NCBI GenBank assembly: GCA_900491605.1
Contig: UESW01004571.1
Location: 358,461-422,460, forward strand
Source: Calamus simplicifolius
Taxonomy: Eukaryota > Streptophyta > Magnoliopsida > Arecales > Arecaceae
Direction of reading: 5' to 3'
DNA: 64,000 bases
Shown here: in pieces, positions 44,807 through 56,658 of the stretch
Numbering within the stretch: position 1 is the stretch's first letter
Layout: each line of letters opens with the position of its first letter
Translations under genes and position numbers: made by a program
The notes under the pieces: model-generated
Database searches by the model: none
Seen by the model: the letters and a program-made list of their open reading frames with translations, nothing else
What the model was told of the DNA's origin: nothing

Positions 44807-46239
44807 TGTTGACCCAATTGATGATTTTGATGATTAACAAAACTATTTGAATATAACTATTGGAGGCTCTAATAATTTTGATAAGTTTTTCAGATTATAA
44901 GTCTATTGAATGATCAAAATCAGGAGTTACATCGTGTTTGGATCGAATCTAATGTCTAGGTAAGATTGCAGACATTAGAGTCGACTCCGAGAATCACAGA
45001 GCCGACTCCAGTATCTGGCACGAAAGTTAGAGTCGACTCCAAGACTGTTAGAGCCGACTCTCACAGAAGAAACAGAATGTTGATTTTCTGGCCTCGATTT
45101 AGAGTCGACTCCGGGTCTGTTAGAGTCGACTCCAGAAAAGTTTCTTGTCGACCCCAGAAAAGTCAGAGACGACTCCAGAAATAACGGATTAAAGTGTTTT
45201 GAGTTAGAGCCGACTCCAGAAAAGTTAGAGTCGACTCACCCACCTGGAACAAAAAATCAAATTGCCAGATCAGCTCTAACGGTAATATTTCTATTTTACT
45301 TTATTTCTAACGGATATATTTTGTTACAAGGTACACTCCAACAGATAGTTTTCTTCCAAAAATGGCTTGAAAGAAATCTATAAAAAGGGAAGACTATCAT
45401 TCAAAAGAAGAAGAACGAAAAATGGAAAAACAGAGAAACAAATTGAGAAATCCCAATCCAAAATCCGAAAAGAGAGAGCCTGAATATCAAGAGAAAAACC
45501 TTCTAGCTCAAATCCACTCCACTCCAAAAAAGCTCAAGAGGAATCCAAGGCATTTAAATCAAAGTTTTGGTGGATTTTTCAAATTGGAGAAAGAGGATCA
45601 GTTTCTTGCTTTTCAACCCTTCTCAACTGCTTCAATTGTGAAGAATCGGAGCTGAGGCTTGATTCAATCCAGCAAGGAGAAGAAGAAAGAAGAAAAGAAG
45701 AAAAGCTCAAAAGCCAACCAACTACAAATTAGGCTTTTCTAAATCTTGTTATTCTATTTGATTATTTGCTCATTGAGGAGCTGTGTATTTGAAAAACTAT
45801 ATTTCTTTTGTTTGTGTCTAGTCCAATCTGGGGGATTGAACTAGTTGAGGTAGTCTTACCTCGGTATAAGCTTGGCATAGCTTGTGTTAGGGGTTTTGTG
45901 CTGGTGAGCCCGAAAAACCGGCTGGGTTCGTTATGATCCCGGAAAAACAACAAGTTTGAGTTGTGAGCTTGTAAAACAACTCGGCTGTAATCAAGGAAGA
46001 TTATAGTGTGGACCCAAGTGAATCTTGGGAGTGGACGTAGGTGTTGGATACACCGAACCACTATAAACTCTCTGTGTTTGTCGTGTCTCCTTTATCTCTA
46101 TCTCTATCTTACTGATTGCATTTTGTTTTTGCATCTGCATTTACTTCCACACATACTAAGCAAACAAATATTTCAAAAAGGTTAAATTTTTTAAAGAACC
46201 CAATTCACCCCCCCTCTTGGGTTGTCATCTGGGCCAACA
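44807..46239 (+). repeat. 5' LTR of the SIRE-type element
   Basis: 1433 bases. Between about 44968 and 45240 it has some ten GAGTCGACTC/GAGCCGACTC words, many palindromic around GTCGAC. A TATA box (CTATAAAAAG, near 45379-45388) follows. The end is CT-rich and then GGTTGTCATCTGGGCCAACA. The primer-binding site comes one base later. Confidence 0.92.
45379..45388 (+). promoter_or_regulatory. TATA box of the SIRE-type LTR
   Basis: CTATAAAAAG, downstream of the palindrome cluster. The same position is conserved in the 3' LTR (near 54159) and in the diverged LTR at 737-744. Confidence 0.55.
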
Positions 46240-46241
46240 AT

Positions 46242-46253
46242 TGGTATCAGAGC
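46242..46253 (+). other. Primer-binding site of the SIRE-type element
   Basis: TGGTATCAGAGC, the standard copia site complementary to the 3' end of initiator methionine tRNA, two bases after the LTR. Confidence 0.85.
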
Positions 46254-46300
46254 TAGTGCTCATTAGATTTTGATCACACGATCAAGAGCTAAAGATCCAA

Positions 46301-47830
46301 ATGGCAGCTCAAGTTGGATCATTTGCTGAAGGTCATTCTACGAATAGACCTCCACTGTTTAATGGTTCAAATTATTCATATTGGAAAGCTAGAATGAGGA
46401 TATTCATTTAAGCTTCTGACTATGAACTATGGGGTGTTATAATTAATGGACCTAGTACACCACACATGTTATGATGGCACTATTGTTCCTAAGCCCGAAA
46501 GGGACTGGAATGATAATGATAGAAAAATGGCACAACTCAATGCTAAGGCCATGAATGTCTTATATTGCTCCTTAGACGCTAATGAATTTAATAGAATCTC
46601 CACTTATAATTCCGCAAAGAAGATTTGGGATAGATTAGAGGTACCCATGAGGGTACCAACCAAGTAAAAGAATCTAAAATTAATATTCTTGTTCATAATA
46701 TGAGTTGTTTAGCATGGAACAATCTGAAGCCATTGCATGCATGTACACTAGATTTACAGATATTGTAAATGGTTTAAAAAGTCTTGGTAAGACATATCTA
46801 ACTTAGAACTTGTTCGGAAAATTCTTAGGTCACTACCAAGATCATGGGAAGCAAAAATGACAGCAATCCAAGAAGCAAAGGACCTCAACACTCTACCCTT
46901 AGAGGAGCTTCTAGGATCACTTATGACCCATGAGATGACAATGAAGCAGCACGTAGACGAGGACACAAAGAAGAAGAAAATGATTGCCCTCAAAGCTGCA
47001 AAAGAAAGAGAGCAGCGATGATGATGATGATGATGATGAGACTACTCTCTTAGCCAAAAAGTTTAAAAGATTCATGAGGAGAAAGAAACCCTTCCACAAG
47101 AAGAAATATGGAGCAAAGTGGGAAGGAGAAAAGGATAAGAATAAGGACAAGGACAAAGAAAAGAGAAAGACCCCTTGACTTGCTATGAGTGCAATAAACC
47201 GGGGCACTTTAGGAATGAATGTCCTAAATTGAAGAAAGCCTACAAAAAGAAAAAGAAGGCTTATATGGCGACTTGGAGTGATAGCGAAGAAACTTCTTCC
47301 GAAGAAAAGAACAAAAGAAAGTCGCAAATGTATGTTTTATGACGGACGACAACGATGAGGTAAGTTCCGATAACCCTTGCGATGAATTTGCATTTGATGA
47401 ATTATTTGATGCTTTTAATGAACTTGTTGGTGATTTCAAGGTTTTGAAAAAGAAATACAAGCTTTTGAAAAATGAAAATTTAACTTTCATCAAAGAAAAG
47501 GAGAGCTTAATAATGAAGTTAAGAAACTTAAATCTGAAAATGAAATTTTGGTAAAAGAAAAAGAATCAATCTCTAATGAAAATGATAAACTAAGGAAAGA
47601 GGTTGAAAAACATAAGAACATAGTTGATAAGTTTACCTTAAACTCAGCTAAATTGGACATGTTATTAAATAGCCAAAAAGCAGTTTTTGACAAAGCCGGA
47701 TTAGGGTATAACACTTTAAGAAAACAAAAATCACTGAAAAATTTTTGTGCATGCTGGCCAAGTAATTTTACATGCTTTAAATGTAATCAAAAAGGACATA
47801 AATCTTATGAATGTAAAATTCTAAACCTAA
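46301..47830 (+). pseudogene. Gag of the SIRE-type element, broken
   Basis: ATG at 46301 opens MAAQVGSFAEG and PPLFNGSNYSYWKARM, then stops at TAA 46409-46411 where a Gln codon is usual. Further pieces are in other frames: 46446-46667 (AQLNAKAMNVLYCSLDANEF), about 46680-47020 (LPLEELLGSLMTHEM), then a lysine-rich tail with a GATGATGAT run coding Asp (47017-47038). Two zinc knuckles are seen: CYECNKPGHFRNEC (about 47180-47222) and CFKCNQKGHKSYEC (about 47773-47814). A long lysine/glutamate-rich coiled-coil-like part lies between them. At least four breaks separate the pieces. Confidence 0.85.
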
Positions 47831-47938
47831 TAAAAACTCAAATATTAAAGAAAAGAAAATATGGGTTCCGAAAGGAACAATATTTGTTGATACTAACCAT
47901 GAAGGACCCAAGAAAGCTTGGGTACCTAAACATAAAGT

Positions 47939-48300
47939 TTGATATCATTGCAGGAATGTCTTGTGGCCAAGATCAAAGAGAAGTGGTATCTTGATAGTGG
48001 CTGCTCAAGACATATGACGGGTGACAAAGAAGAATTCATCACCTTGAAGAAAAGAAAGGAGGAGTTGTTACATTTGGCGACAATGGCAAAGGCCAAATCT
48101 TGGGGTTTGGTAACATTCAAATAACTCCCTCCATATATTGAAATATACTTTATGTTGATGGTTTAAAGCATAACTTAATTAGTATAAGTCAATTATGTGA
48201 CAAAGGTTTTAAAGTATATTTTGAATCTTCTATATGCACAGTTGCTAATCCCATTGATAATAGCATTATTTTTATTGGAAATAGAAATGGCAATGTATAC
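47939..48300 (+). pseudogene. Protease region of the SIRE-type pol
   Basis: KEKWYLDSGCSRHMTGD gives the DSG active site of a copia protease (near 47970-48020). It then loses frame near 48060 (expected GxVTFGDN-like region) and continues in another frame with a YVDGLKHNLISISQLCDKGF stretch before 48240. The frame that reaches the integrase starts at about 48130. Confidence 0.8.
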
Positions 48301-49154
48301 TTGATTGACTTAGACAAATTGTCTACTAATAATCATTGCTTAGTTGCTAATAATGCTAATATGAATGAGATTGGTTGGTTGTGGCATCGAAGATTAGGTC
48401 ACGCAAGCACACACCTGATTTCAAAACTAATTAGAATGGATTTAGTAAAAGGACTACCTAAAATAGATTTTGAAAATAACAAAATATGTGATGCATGTCA
48501 GTTTGGAAAACAAACGAGAAGTTCTTTTAAATCTAAAAATGTTGTTTCAACTTCTAGGCCATTAGAGCTACTTCACATGGACCTTTTTGGACCAACTAGA
48601 ACCACAAGTCTAGGAGGAAAGAAATATGGTCTTGTGATAGTAGATGATTACTCTAGATTCACTTGGGTAATGTTTTTAGCTCACAAAGATGAGACTTTCT
48701 CGATATTCCTGAAATTCTTCAAGAAAGTAACAAATGAGAAAAACACTACCATAGTGTCTCTAAGAAGTGATCATGGAACTGAATTTGAAAATCACTTATT
48801 TGAAAGTTTTTGCAATGAAAATGGTATTAATCATAATTTTTCTGCACCAAGAACCCCTCAACAAAATGGAGTAGTTGAAAGAAAAATAGAACTCTAGAAG
48901 ACATGGCCCGTACCATGCTATGTGAAAGTAAACTCCCGAAATACTTTTGGGCGGAAGCTATTAACACAGCATGTTACATCCTAAATAGAGCATTAATAAG
49001 ACCTATTTTAAAGAAAACACCTTATGAATTATGGCATGATAGAAAACCCAACATTAAATATTTTCATGCATTTGGTTGTAAATGTTTTATTCATAATAAT
49101 GGTAAAAATAACTTAGGTAAATTTGATGCAAAATCTGATGAAGGAATATCTTAG
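48301..49154 (+). CDS. Integrase region of the SIRE-type pol
   Basis: Pre-integrase WLWHRRLGHAS with CDACQFGKQTRSSF (zinc ligands), then ELLHMDLFGP (first Asp), VDDYSRFTWV, LRSDHGTEFEN (second Asp) and PQQNGVVERK (Glu). The triad is complete. A single base lost from an A-run near 48885 shifts the frame in the next codons, and the domain goes on in the segment 48903-49154 (LCESKLPKYFWAEAI, FHAFGCKCF) to another break near 49150. Confidence 0.9.
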
Positions 49155-49265
49155 GTTATTCAACAACTAGTAAAGCATATAGAGTGTTCAATAAAGGAAG
49201 TTTAATTGTTGAAGAATCTATTCATGTAGTTTTTGATGAATCTTTAGCATCAAGTTCCAAAAGGA

Positions 49266-51060
49266 TTGATGATGAGGAAGATACAAACATTCTCGAAAAA
49301 TCTTGAAAAACTTAATATTGATGTATCTTCAGATCATGAACAAGAAGCTAAAGATAATGATTCGCCTAATGCTGATGTTATTAATACTCATAATGATGTA
49401 GATCTACCAAGAGATTGGAGATACGCTTATAGTCATCCCAAGGAATTGATTATAGGTGATCCATCTCAAGGAATAAGAACTAGATCATCTATGAGAAATA
49501 TTAGTAATCACCTTGCATTTGTTTCTCAAATTGAACCTAAAACCATTGAAGAAGCTGAAAAAGATAATAATTGGATGTTAGCTATGCAAGAAGAATTAAA
49601 CCAATTCACTAGAAATAATGTATGGACATTAGTGGAAAGACCTAAAGATCATTCTGTTATAGGATCAAAATGGGTTTTTAGAAATAAACTAGATGAAAAT
49701 GGCATAGTAATTAGAAACAAAGCTAGATTAGTTGCAAAAGGATATAATCAAGAAGAAGGTATTGATTTTGATGAAACCTTTGCACCTGTAGCTAGATTAG
49801 AAGCCATTAGGCTATTACTTGCATTTGCATGTCACATGAACTTTAATTTATTTCAAATGGATGTCAAAAGTGCATTTTTAAATGGATTAATAAATGAAGA
49901 AGTATTTGTTGAACAACCACCGGGATTTGAAGATCATGAATTTCCAAATCACGTTTTTAAATTGCACAAAGCTTTATATGGTTTGAAACAAGCACCTAGA
50001 GCTTGGTATGATAGACTAAGTAAATTTTTGATTGAAAATGATTTTACAAGAGGAAATGTTGATAAAACATTGTTTTTGAAAAGAAAAGATAAAGATTTAC
50101 TTGTAGTTCAAATTTATGTTGATGACATTGTATTTGGTGCTACTAACAATCTTCTATGTCAAGAGTTTGCTAAGTTAATGCAGGGAGAATTTGAAATGAG
50201 CATGATGGGAGAACTCAATTTCTTCCTTGGACTCCAAATCAAACAAAGCAAAGAGGGAATCTTTATCAACCAAACAAAGTACACAAGAGAAATTCTAAAG
50301 AAGTTTGGTATGGAATCAATCAAACCCCTCGGAACACCAATGAGTCCTTCATGCAAGCTGGACAAAGATGAAGAAGGTAAGAAGGTTGATCAAAAATATT
50401 ATCGAGGTATAATCGGATCCCTACTTTACTTAACTGCAAGTAGACCAGACATAATGTTTGCTGTTTGCTTATGTGCTAGATTTCAGTCTGAACCTAAAGA
50501 ATCACATTTAATTGCTGTTAAAAGAATTCTTAGATACCTTAGTGGAACAAAAAATGTAGGTTTATGGTATTCTAGAGACTCAACATTAAATCTGATTGCT
50601 TATTCTGATTCTGATTATGCTGGATGTAAGTTAGATAGAAAAAGCACAAGTGGTGCATGCCAATTTTAGGAAGTAACTTAATCTCATGGTTTAGCAAAAA
50701 GCAAAATTCGGTTGCATTATCTACTGTGAAGCAGAATATGTTGCAGCTGGAAGTTGCTGTGCTCAAATCCTATGGATTAAGAGACAACTTGAAGACTATG
50801 GTATCACACTTGATAAGACACCTATAAGATGTGATAATACAAGTGCAATCAATCTAACTAAAAATCCAATTCAACACTCAAGAACAAAGCATATTGAAAT
50901 TAGATATCACTTTATAAGAGAACATGTTGCCAATAATGAAATTTGTCTTGATTATGTGAATACTGAAGAACAACTGGCAGATATATTTACAAAACCCTTA
51001 AGTGAAGAGAGATTTTGTTATCTTAGAGGAGAATTAGGAGTTTGTGATCCTTTGGAATAG
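49266..51060 (+). pseudogene. Reverse transcriptase and RNase H of the SIRE-type pol
   Basis: Open for 467 codons from 49266 to 50669. RT blocks: WVFRNKLDENGIVIRNKARL, LVAKGYNQEEGIDFDETFAP, FQMDVKSAFLNG, YGLKQAPRAWYDRLS and the active site IYVDDIVFGAT (near 50115-50145). RNase H starts AYSDSDYAGCKLDRKSTSG (about residue 447). Frame changes near 50668 and 50727 split it; after these it continues through AGSCCAQILWIKRQL, RTKHIEIRYHFIREHV and LADIFTKPLSEERF to TAG 51058-51060. RT itself is uninterrupted in this copy. Confidence 0.92.
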
Positions 51061-51553
51061 TTTTCTGAAACTCTTAAGGACATCTATCTAGATTTCATCA
51101 ATTTCTTGAAAAATCTCGATATTCAATAAGGAAATCTATCTAGATCTTGATTCATTGTTTCCCCAATTGCTAAGGAACATTTATCTAGAATTTGATGATT
51201 AATTTGAATAGTTTCAGATCCTTGAAACTTGATTTTTTATCTCTGAAACTGTTAGAGTCGACTCTAACAGTTTGTGGAGTCGACACCTTGTTTTTGATGT
51301 TCTGTCTAAGCAATTAGAGCCGACTCTGGCTTTTGTAGAGCCGACTCTAATTCGAGCGCTGACAGACTTTCTGGTTCGGAGCCGACACCCAGTTTTCGGG
51401 AGTCGACTCTAGGTCGAACTAGGTCAAAAATAAAAAGGCGGAGTCGACCCCAAATCATTCCATCCGTCTCCCAAAACCTCTCCAAGAAGTTCCAAAGCCT
51501 TTCCAACTTCCCCAATCTTCTCAAAGCCTTTGATTAATCTTCCAATCTTCTCA

Positions 51554-52953
51554 ATGGCACCCAAGAGGCGCGGTTTCGTCGGTGGAGCGTCCGTTCCCAC
51601 GAGGCGACGCACTATTCGGAGGCAACCCTCGCCATCCTCCTCTTCGGCCACTCAAGAAGATTCCCCTCCTTCACCCTCTTCACCCAAAGTAGATCAACTA
51701 GCCGGTAAGACTATCACAACTGGAGGAAGGTCAACTTTGATTTCTTTGAGTCGGAGGGCTTCACAATAGGAAGATGTTTGAAAGAAATGGGGTGGGAAAA
51801 GATTTGTCATTAGATATCCCCACTTATCCAGCCTTAGTGAGAGAGTTTTACAATGGTTTAAGTAGAGGAGAAGGCGGTTTAATCAGTATGGTAAGAGGAA
51901 CAAGAGTTGTAATAACTCTGAAATACTTGGAAATTTGTTGGAAATGCCCACAATCGGTATTATGGAATATCAACATGATAGAAGTGGAGCATTGACAAGA
52001 ATGTTAGGGAGGGATGTAACCGAGTTTGAGGAAATCCTTGCAAATCAATTAAATCTGGAACTCAGGTTACTACACAACATTTGTGGAAGAATTTTATTTC
52101 CAAAATTGGTAGATTTGAGTACGTCTCGGAGCGAGACATTCTTTTGATGGATTGTATAATAACTGGAAGGCCAGTCAACCTAGCTGGCATGATGATTGGA
52201 TATGGCAGAGGCTGCTACAAAGAAAAGATCTACACTGCCATATGGTATGGTTCTGACATTAATCTTTAGAAGCCAAGGTGTGCTAATTATGGAGAATGAA
52301 CCCCTAAGGAAATTAAGGCACACTGACTATTATAGTATTTCTACTATTCATCGGATGGGCTTCAAGAAGTTAAATGGTATGGATGAAAGGAGGACGAGAA
52401 GAAAGAGCTGAGAGAGATAGAGCTGAAGAGGCCAGAGTAGAAGATATCCCTGGACCATCCACTGACCATCAGTCCCTGATCCATTATTGCGGGACCATCT
52501 ACAGCTGGACCTTCAGAGGCCGGACCGAGCACAGTTCCCTCTCCTCCACATCAGTCTATTGCTGCTTCTGGGAGATTCTCTGATGAACAGATTGGTCAGT
52601 TAAGAGTTTTGCTTGCTGAATATGATAGTCAGAGATCTCATGAGATTAATCAATTAAAAGAAGACTTTAATCAGCTAAAAGAAGAACTTAACTCGAGACT
52701 GGACATGATCTCCTTTTCCATAAGCAATTCTGTTGAATCCTTTGGTGCTGAACTTCACAAAATCTTTGAAAGGATGGAAGGCATTGCTGATGGCTCGGGA
52801 TCTTATGTTCATGCAACTGGTCAACTGAAGAAGGACATTGACCTTGCAGTCTCACAGATTGAAGCTTGCCTTGAAAATTTTAAGAAATCTCAAAAAGATG
52901 ATGTAATGGAAATCATAGGTCACTTGAAGAAAATTGTATTCAAACATATCTGA
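51554..52953 (+). pseudogene. Extra 3' open region (env-like) of the SIRE-type element
   Basis: ATG 51554 starts MAPKRRGFVGGASVPTRRR, a basic N-terminus followed by a serine/proline-rich stretch, with a stop at 51767-51769. Further pieces in shifted frames: LVREFYNGLSRGEGGLISM near 51828-51890, a segment ending near 52147, and 52609-52953, a heptad-like helix (INQLKEDFNQLKEELNSRLD) that looks like a coiled coil. SIRE/Maximus elements commonly have such a region between pol and the 3' LTR. The middle part resembles what is annotated as a plant transposon protein domain. I see no clear signal peptide or strong membrane segment, so an envelope role is not supported here. Confidence 0.7.
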
Positions 52954-53570
52954 CTTTGATTTTGATAGTTTGTATTTAGGAATTTTTGAGTATCTAATGT
53001 ATTTCATTTTGGAATGTACATGAATCAACTTATGTAATGTTTCTTACTTATGAAATGCAATTTCACATTTTCAAATATTGACTGCTTGAATCCCTATGTC
53101 TTATTGAACCAAAATTTTTCTCTAATAACTTTCTTTATCTAATACTCTCCTTATTGCTGATAACAAAAAAGGGGAGAGATGGTTGAATATGCAAAGAAAG
53201 AAAGACTTGAAATTTTAATGAGAGATGGTTGAATATGCAAAAGAAAGAAAGAAAGGGGAGAAATGATTGTTTATGCAAAAAGAAAGAAACTTGAAATTTC
53301 AATCAGTTCAATTAAAATTCGATTTTTTATATAGGGGGAGCTATTCAATGCAGGGGGAGCTTAACAACAAGCTTAATTGCAATTTTCTGTACATTTAGTT
53401 TAAATGTTCATAATTGATGGCTTATATTGAACTCATGCACAATTTTAAAAGTTCACTTTGAATATTGGCATCAAATCCTTCATTAAAAATGTTTTAAGCT
53501 TTAAAATGACTATAATCTTTAGTTCGAATGAATTTTTTGAATGCATATACTCAAAGTTTTTGTTATCATC
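52954..53570 (+). other. 3' untranslated region of the SIRE-type element
   Basis: AT-rich. It includes two near-repeats of GAGAGATGGTTGAATATGCAAA with AAGAAAGAAA runs (53173 and 53221) and two GGGGGAGCT words (53334 and 53354). These purine-rich words resemble extra polypurine tracts. No gene. Confidence 0.6.
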
Positions 53571-53583
53571 AAAAAGGGGAGAT
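53571..53583 (+). other. Polypurine tract of the SIRE-type element
   Basis: AAAAAGGGGAGAT immediately before the TGTTGACC start of the 3' LTR. This is the expected plus-strand primer site. Confidence 0.85.
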
Positions 53584-55014
53584 TGTTGACCCAATTGATG
53601 ATTTTGATGATTAACAAAACTATTTGAGTATAACTATTGGAGGCTCTAATGATTTTGATTAAGTTTTCAGATTATAAGTCTATTGAATGATCAAAATCAG
53701 GAGTTACATCGTGTTCTGGATCGAATCTAATGTCTAGGTAAGATTGCAGACATTAGAGTCGACTCCGAGAATCACAGAGCCGACTCCAGTATCTGGCACG
53801 GAAGTTAGAGTCGACTCCGAGACTGTTAGAGCCGACTCTCACAGAAGAAACAGAACGTTGATTTTTCTGGCCCCGATTTAGAGTCGACTCCGGGTCTGTT
53901 AGAGTCGACTCCAGAAAAGTTTCTTGTCGACCCCAGAAAAGTCAGAGACGACTCCAGAAATAACGGATTAAAGTGTTTCGAGTTAGAGCCGACTCCAGAA
54001 AAGTTAGAGTCGACTCCAACCCACCTGGAACGAAAAATCAAATTGCCAGATCAGCTCTAACGGTAATATTTCTATTTTACTTTATTTCTAACGGATATAT
54101 TTTGTTACAAGGTACACTCCAACGGATAGTTTTCTTCCAAAAATGGCTTGAAAGAAATCTATAAAAAGGGAAGACTATCATTCAAAAAGAAGAACGAAAA
54201 ACGGAAAAACAGAGAAACAAATTGAGAAATCCCAATCCAAAAATCCGAAAAAGAGAGAGCCTGAATCTCAAGAGAAAAACCTTCTAGCTCAAATCCACTC
54301 CACTCCAAAAAGCTCAAGAGGAATCCAAGGCATTCAAATCAAAGTTTTGGTGGATTTCCCAAATTGGAGAAAGAGGATCAGTTTCTTGCTTTTCAACCCT
54401 TCTCAACTGCTTCAACTGTGAAGAATCGGAGCTGAGGCTTGATTCAATCCAGCAAGGAGAAGAAGAAAAGAAGAAAAGCTCAAAAGCCAACCAACTACAA
54501 ATCAGGCTTTTCTAAACCTTGTTATTCTATTTGATTATTTGCTCATTGAGGAGCTGTGTATTTGAAAAACTATATTTCTTTTGTTTGTGTCTAGTTCAAT
54601 CTGGGGGATTGAACTAGTGGAGGTAGTCTTACCTCGGTACAAGCTTGGTATAGCTTGTGTTAGGGTTTTTGTGCTGGTGAGCCCGGAAAACCGGCTGGGT
54701 TCGTTGTGATCCCGGGAAAACAATAAGTTTGAGTTGTGAGCTTGTAAAACAACTCGGCTGTAATCAAGAAGATTATAGTGTGGACCCAAGTGAATCTTGG
54801 GAGTGGACGTAGGTGTTGGATACACCGAACCACTATAAACTCTTGTGTTTGCCGTGTCTCCTTTATCTCTATCTCTATCTCTATCTTACTGATTGCATTT
54901 TGTTTTTGCATCTGCATTCACTTCCACACATACTAAGCAAACAAATATTTCAAAAAGGTTTAAATTTTAAAGAACCCAATTCACCCCCCTCTTGGGTTGT
55001 CATCTGGGCCAACA
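53584..55014 (+). repeat. 3' LTR of the SIRE-type element
   Basis: 1431 bases, paired with 44807-46239. Hand comparison finds roughly forty differences, many C/T or G/A. The palindrome cluster is at 53755-54017. Followed by CACTT (55015-55019) and the resumed 25 bp array. Confidence 0.92.
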
Positions 55015-56500
55015 CACTTGAAGCCCGACTCCGCGTTGGCATTGAAGACCGACTCTGCATCGGCACTTAGCCCGACTCAGCGTCGGCATCAGAAGCCCGA
55101 CTCCGCGTCGGCACTTGAAGCCTGACTCAGCATCGGCAGCAGAAGCCCGACTCCGCATCGGCACTAAGCCCGATTCAGCGTCGTCACTAAGCCTGACTCA
55201 ACGTCGGCATCGGAAGCCCGACTCTACGTGGCACTAAGCTCGATTCAGCGTCGGCACTCAAGCCCGACAGCGTCGGCATCGGAAGCCTGACTTCGCGTCG
55301 GCACTAGAAGCCCAACTTCGCGTCGGCACTTAGCCCGACTCCGTGTCGGCACTTGAAGCCGACTCCGCGTTGGCACTTGAAGCCCGACTTCGCATCGGCA
55401 CTAAGCCCGATTCAGCATCGGCACTCAAACCCGACTCAGCGTCGGCATCAGAAGCCCGACTCTACATCGGCACTTAGCCCGACTCAGCATCGGCATCAGA
55501 AGCCCGACTTCATGTCGGCACTTAAAGATCGACTCAGCGTCGGCACTTGAAGACCGACTTCGCGTCGGTACTTAGCCCGACTCCGCATCGGCATTTGAAG
55601 ATCGACTCTGCGTCGGCACTTAGCCCGACTCAGCATCGGCATCAGAAGCCCGACTCCGCGTCGGCACTGAAGCCCGACTCAGCGTCGGCAGCAGAAGCCC
55701 GACTCCGCGTCGGCACTAAGCCCGATTCAGCGGCGGCACTCAAACCCGACTCAGCATCGGCATCGGAAGCCCGACTCTACGTCGGCACTAAGCCCGATTC
55801 AGCGTCGGCACTCAAGCCCGGCTCAGCGTCGGCATCGGAAGCCCAACTTCGCGTCGGCACTAGAAGCCCGACTTCGCATCGGCACTTAGCCCGACTCCGT
55901 GTCGGCACTTGAAGCCCGACTCCGCGTCGGCACTTGAAGCCCGACCCGCATCAGCACTTGAAGCCCGACTCAGCATCGGCATCAGAAGCCCGACTCCGCG
56001 TCGGCACTAAGCCCGATTCAGCATCGGCACTCAAACCCGACTCAGCGTCGGCACGGGAAGCCCGACTCAGTGTCGGCACCGAAAGCCCGATTTCTCGTCG
56101 GCACTTGAAGCCCGACTTCACGTCGGCACTTGAAGACCAACTCCGCGTCGGCACTCTAAGCCCGACTCCGCATCGACACTCAATCCCGACTCCGTGTCGA
56201 CACTCAAGCCCGACTCCGCGTCGGCACTCTAAGCCCGAGTCTCCCCTCGGCACTCTAAGCCCGAGTCTCCCCTCGGCACCTAAGCCCGATTCCACGTCGG
56301 CACTCTAAGCCCGAGTCTCCCCTCGGCACTCTAAGCCTGAGTCTCCCCTCGGCACCTAAGCCCGATTCCACGTCGGCACTCTAAGCCCGAGTCTCCCCTC
56401 GGCACTCAAGCCCGACTCCGCGTCGGCACTCTAAGCCCGAGTCTCTCTTCGGCACCTAAGCCTGACTTCGCGTCGAGTCAAGAAGACCCAAGACAACTCA
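55015..56500. repeat. Tandem array of hairpin units, right part
   Basis: Continues the array broken at 44806. Units of the GAAGCCCGACTCAGCGTCGGCATC type prevail to about 56140. From about 56150 a new type, CTCTAAGCCCGAGTCTCCCCTCGGCA, dominates. In it the arms are CCGAG and CTCGG, again a matched pair. The array fades near 56480-56500 before the 3' end of the element. Confidence 0.9.
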
Positions 56501-56658
56501 CAGCTGGGAGAAGCTAACTCCCCAACTCACAGTTGACAAGCGCCCCCCACAAAAACTTTACATACGATACTTCTGATGGCAGGTAATTTATTAAAATTTT
56601 ACACTTCTTGAGCATGTATATCGTGCATTAACCAAGCTCAAAAAGTGTAGGGGGCATC
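56501..56658 (+). other. 3' end and polypurine tract of the annexin-carrying element
   Basis: The last tract before the LTR, AAAAGTGTAGGGGGCATC (56641-56658), resembles that of the Tat element (AGTGTGGGGGGCTAAA). The preceding 140 bases include a GCGCCCCCCAC word and no coding sequence. Confidence 0.75.

Larger units (their letters stand above)
44807..55014 (+). mobile_element. Complete SIRE-type copia element
   Basis: LTRs 44807-46239 and 53584-55014 (1433 and 1431 bases) with TGTTGACC...GGCCAACA ends. CACTT is duplicated at 44802-44806 and 55015-55019. Copia order: gag, protease, integrase, RT, RNase H, then an extra open region (51554-52954) of the kind called env-like in the SIRE/Maximus lineage. 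LTR length over 1 kb, two zinc knuckles in gag and the extra region support that lineage. Several frameshifts and one gag stop make this copy non-functional. Confidence 0.93.

Noticed and set aside
51554..52953. Endogenous virus envelope gene
   Set aside because: No signal peptide, fusion or membrane segment visible; it fits the usual extra region of SIRE-type retrotransposons.
41935..56500. Regular repeats that might suggest a CRISPR array
   Set aside because: Units are contiguous without unique spacers, the DNA is from a plant nucleus, and there are no cas genes.
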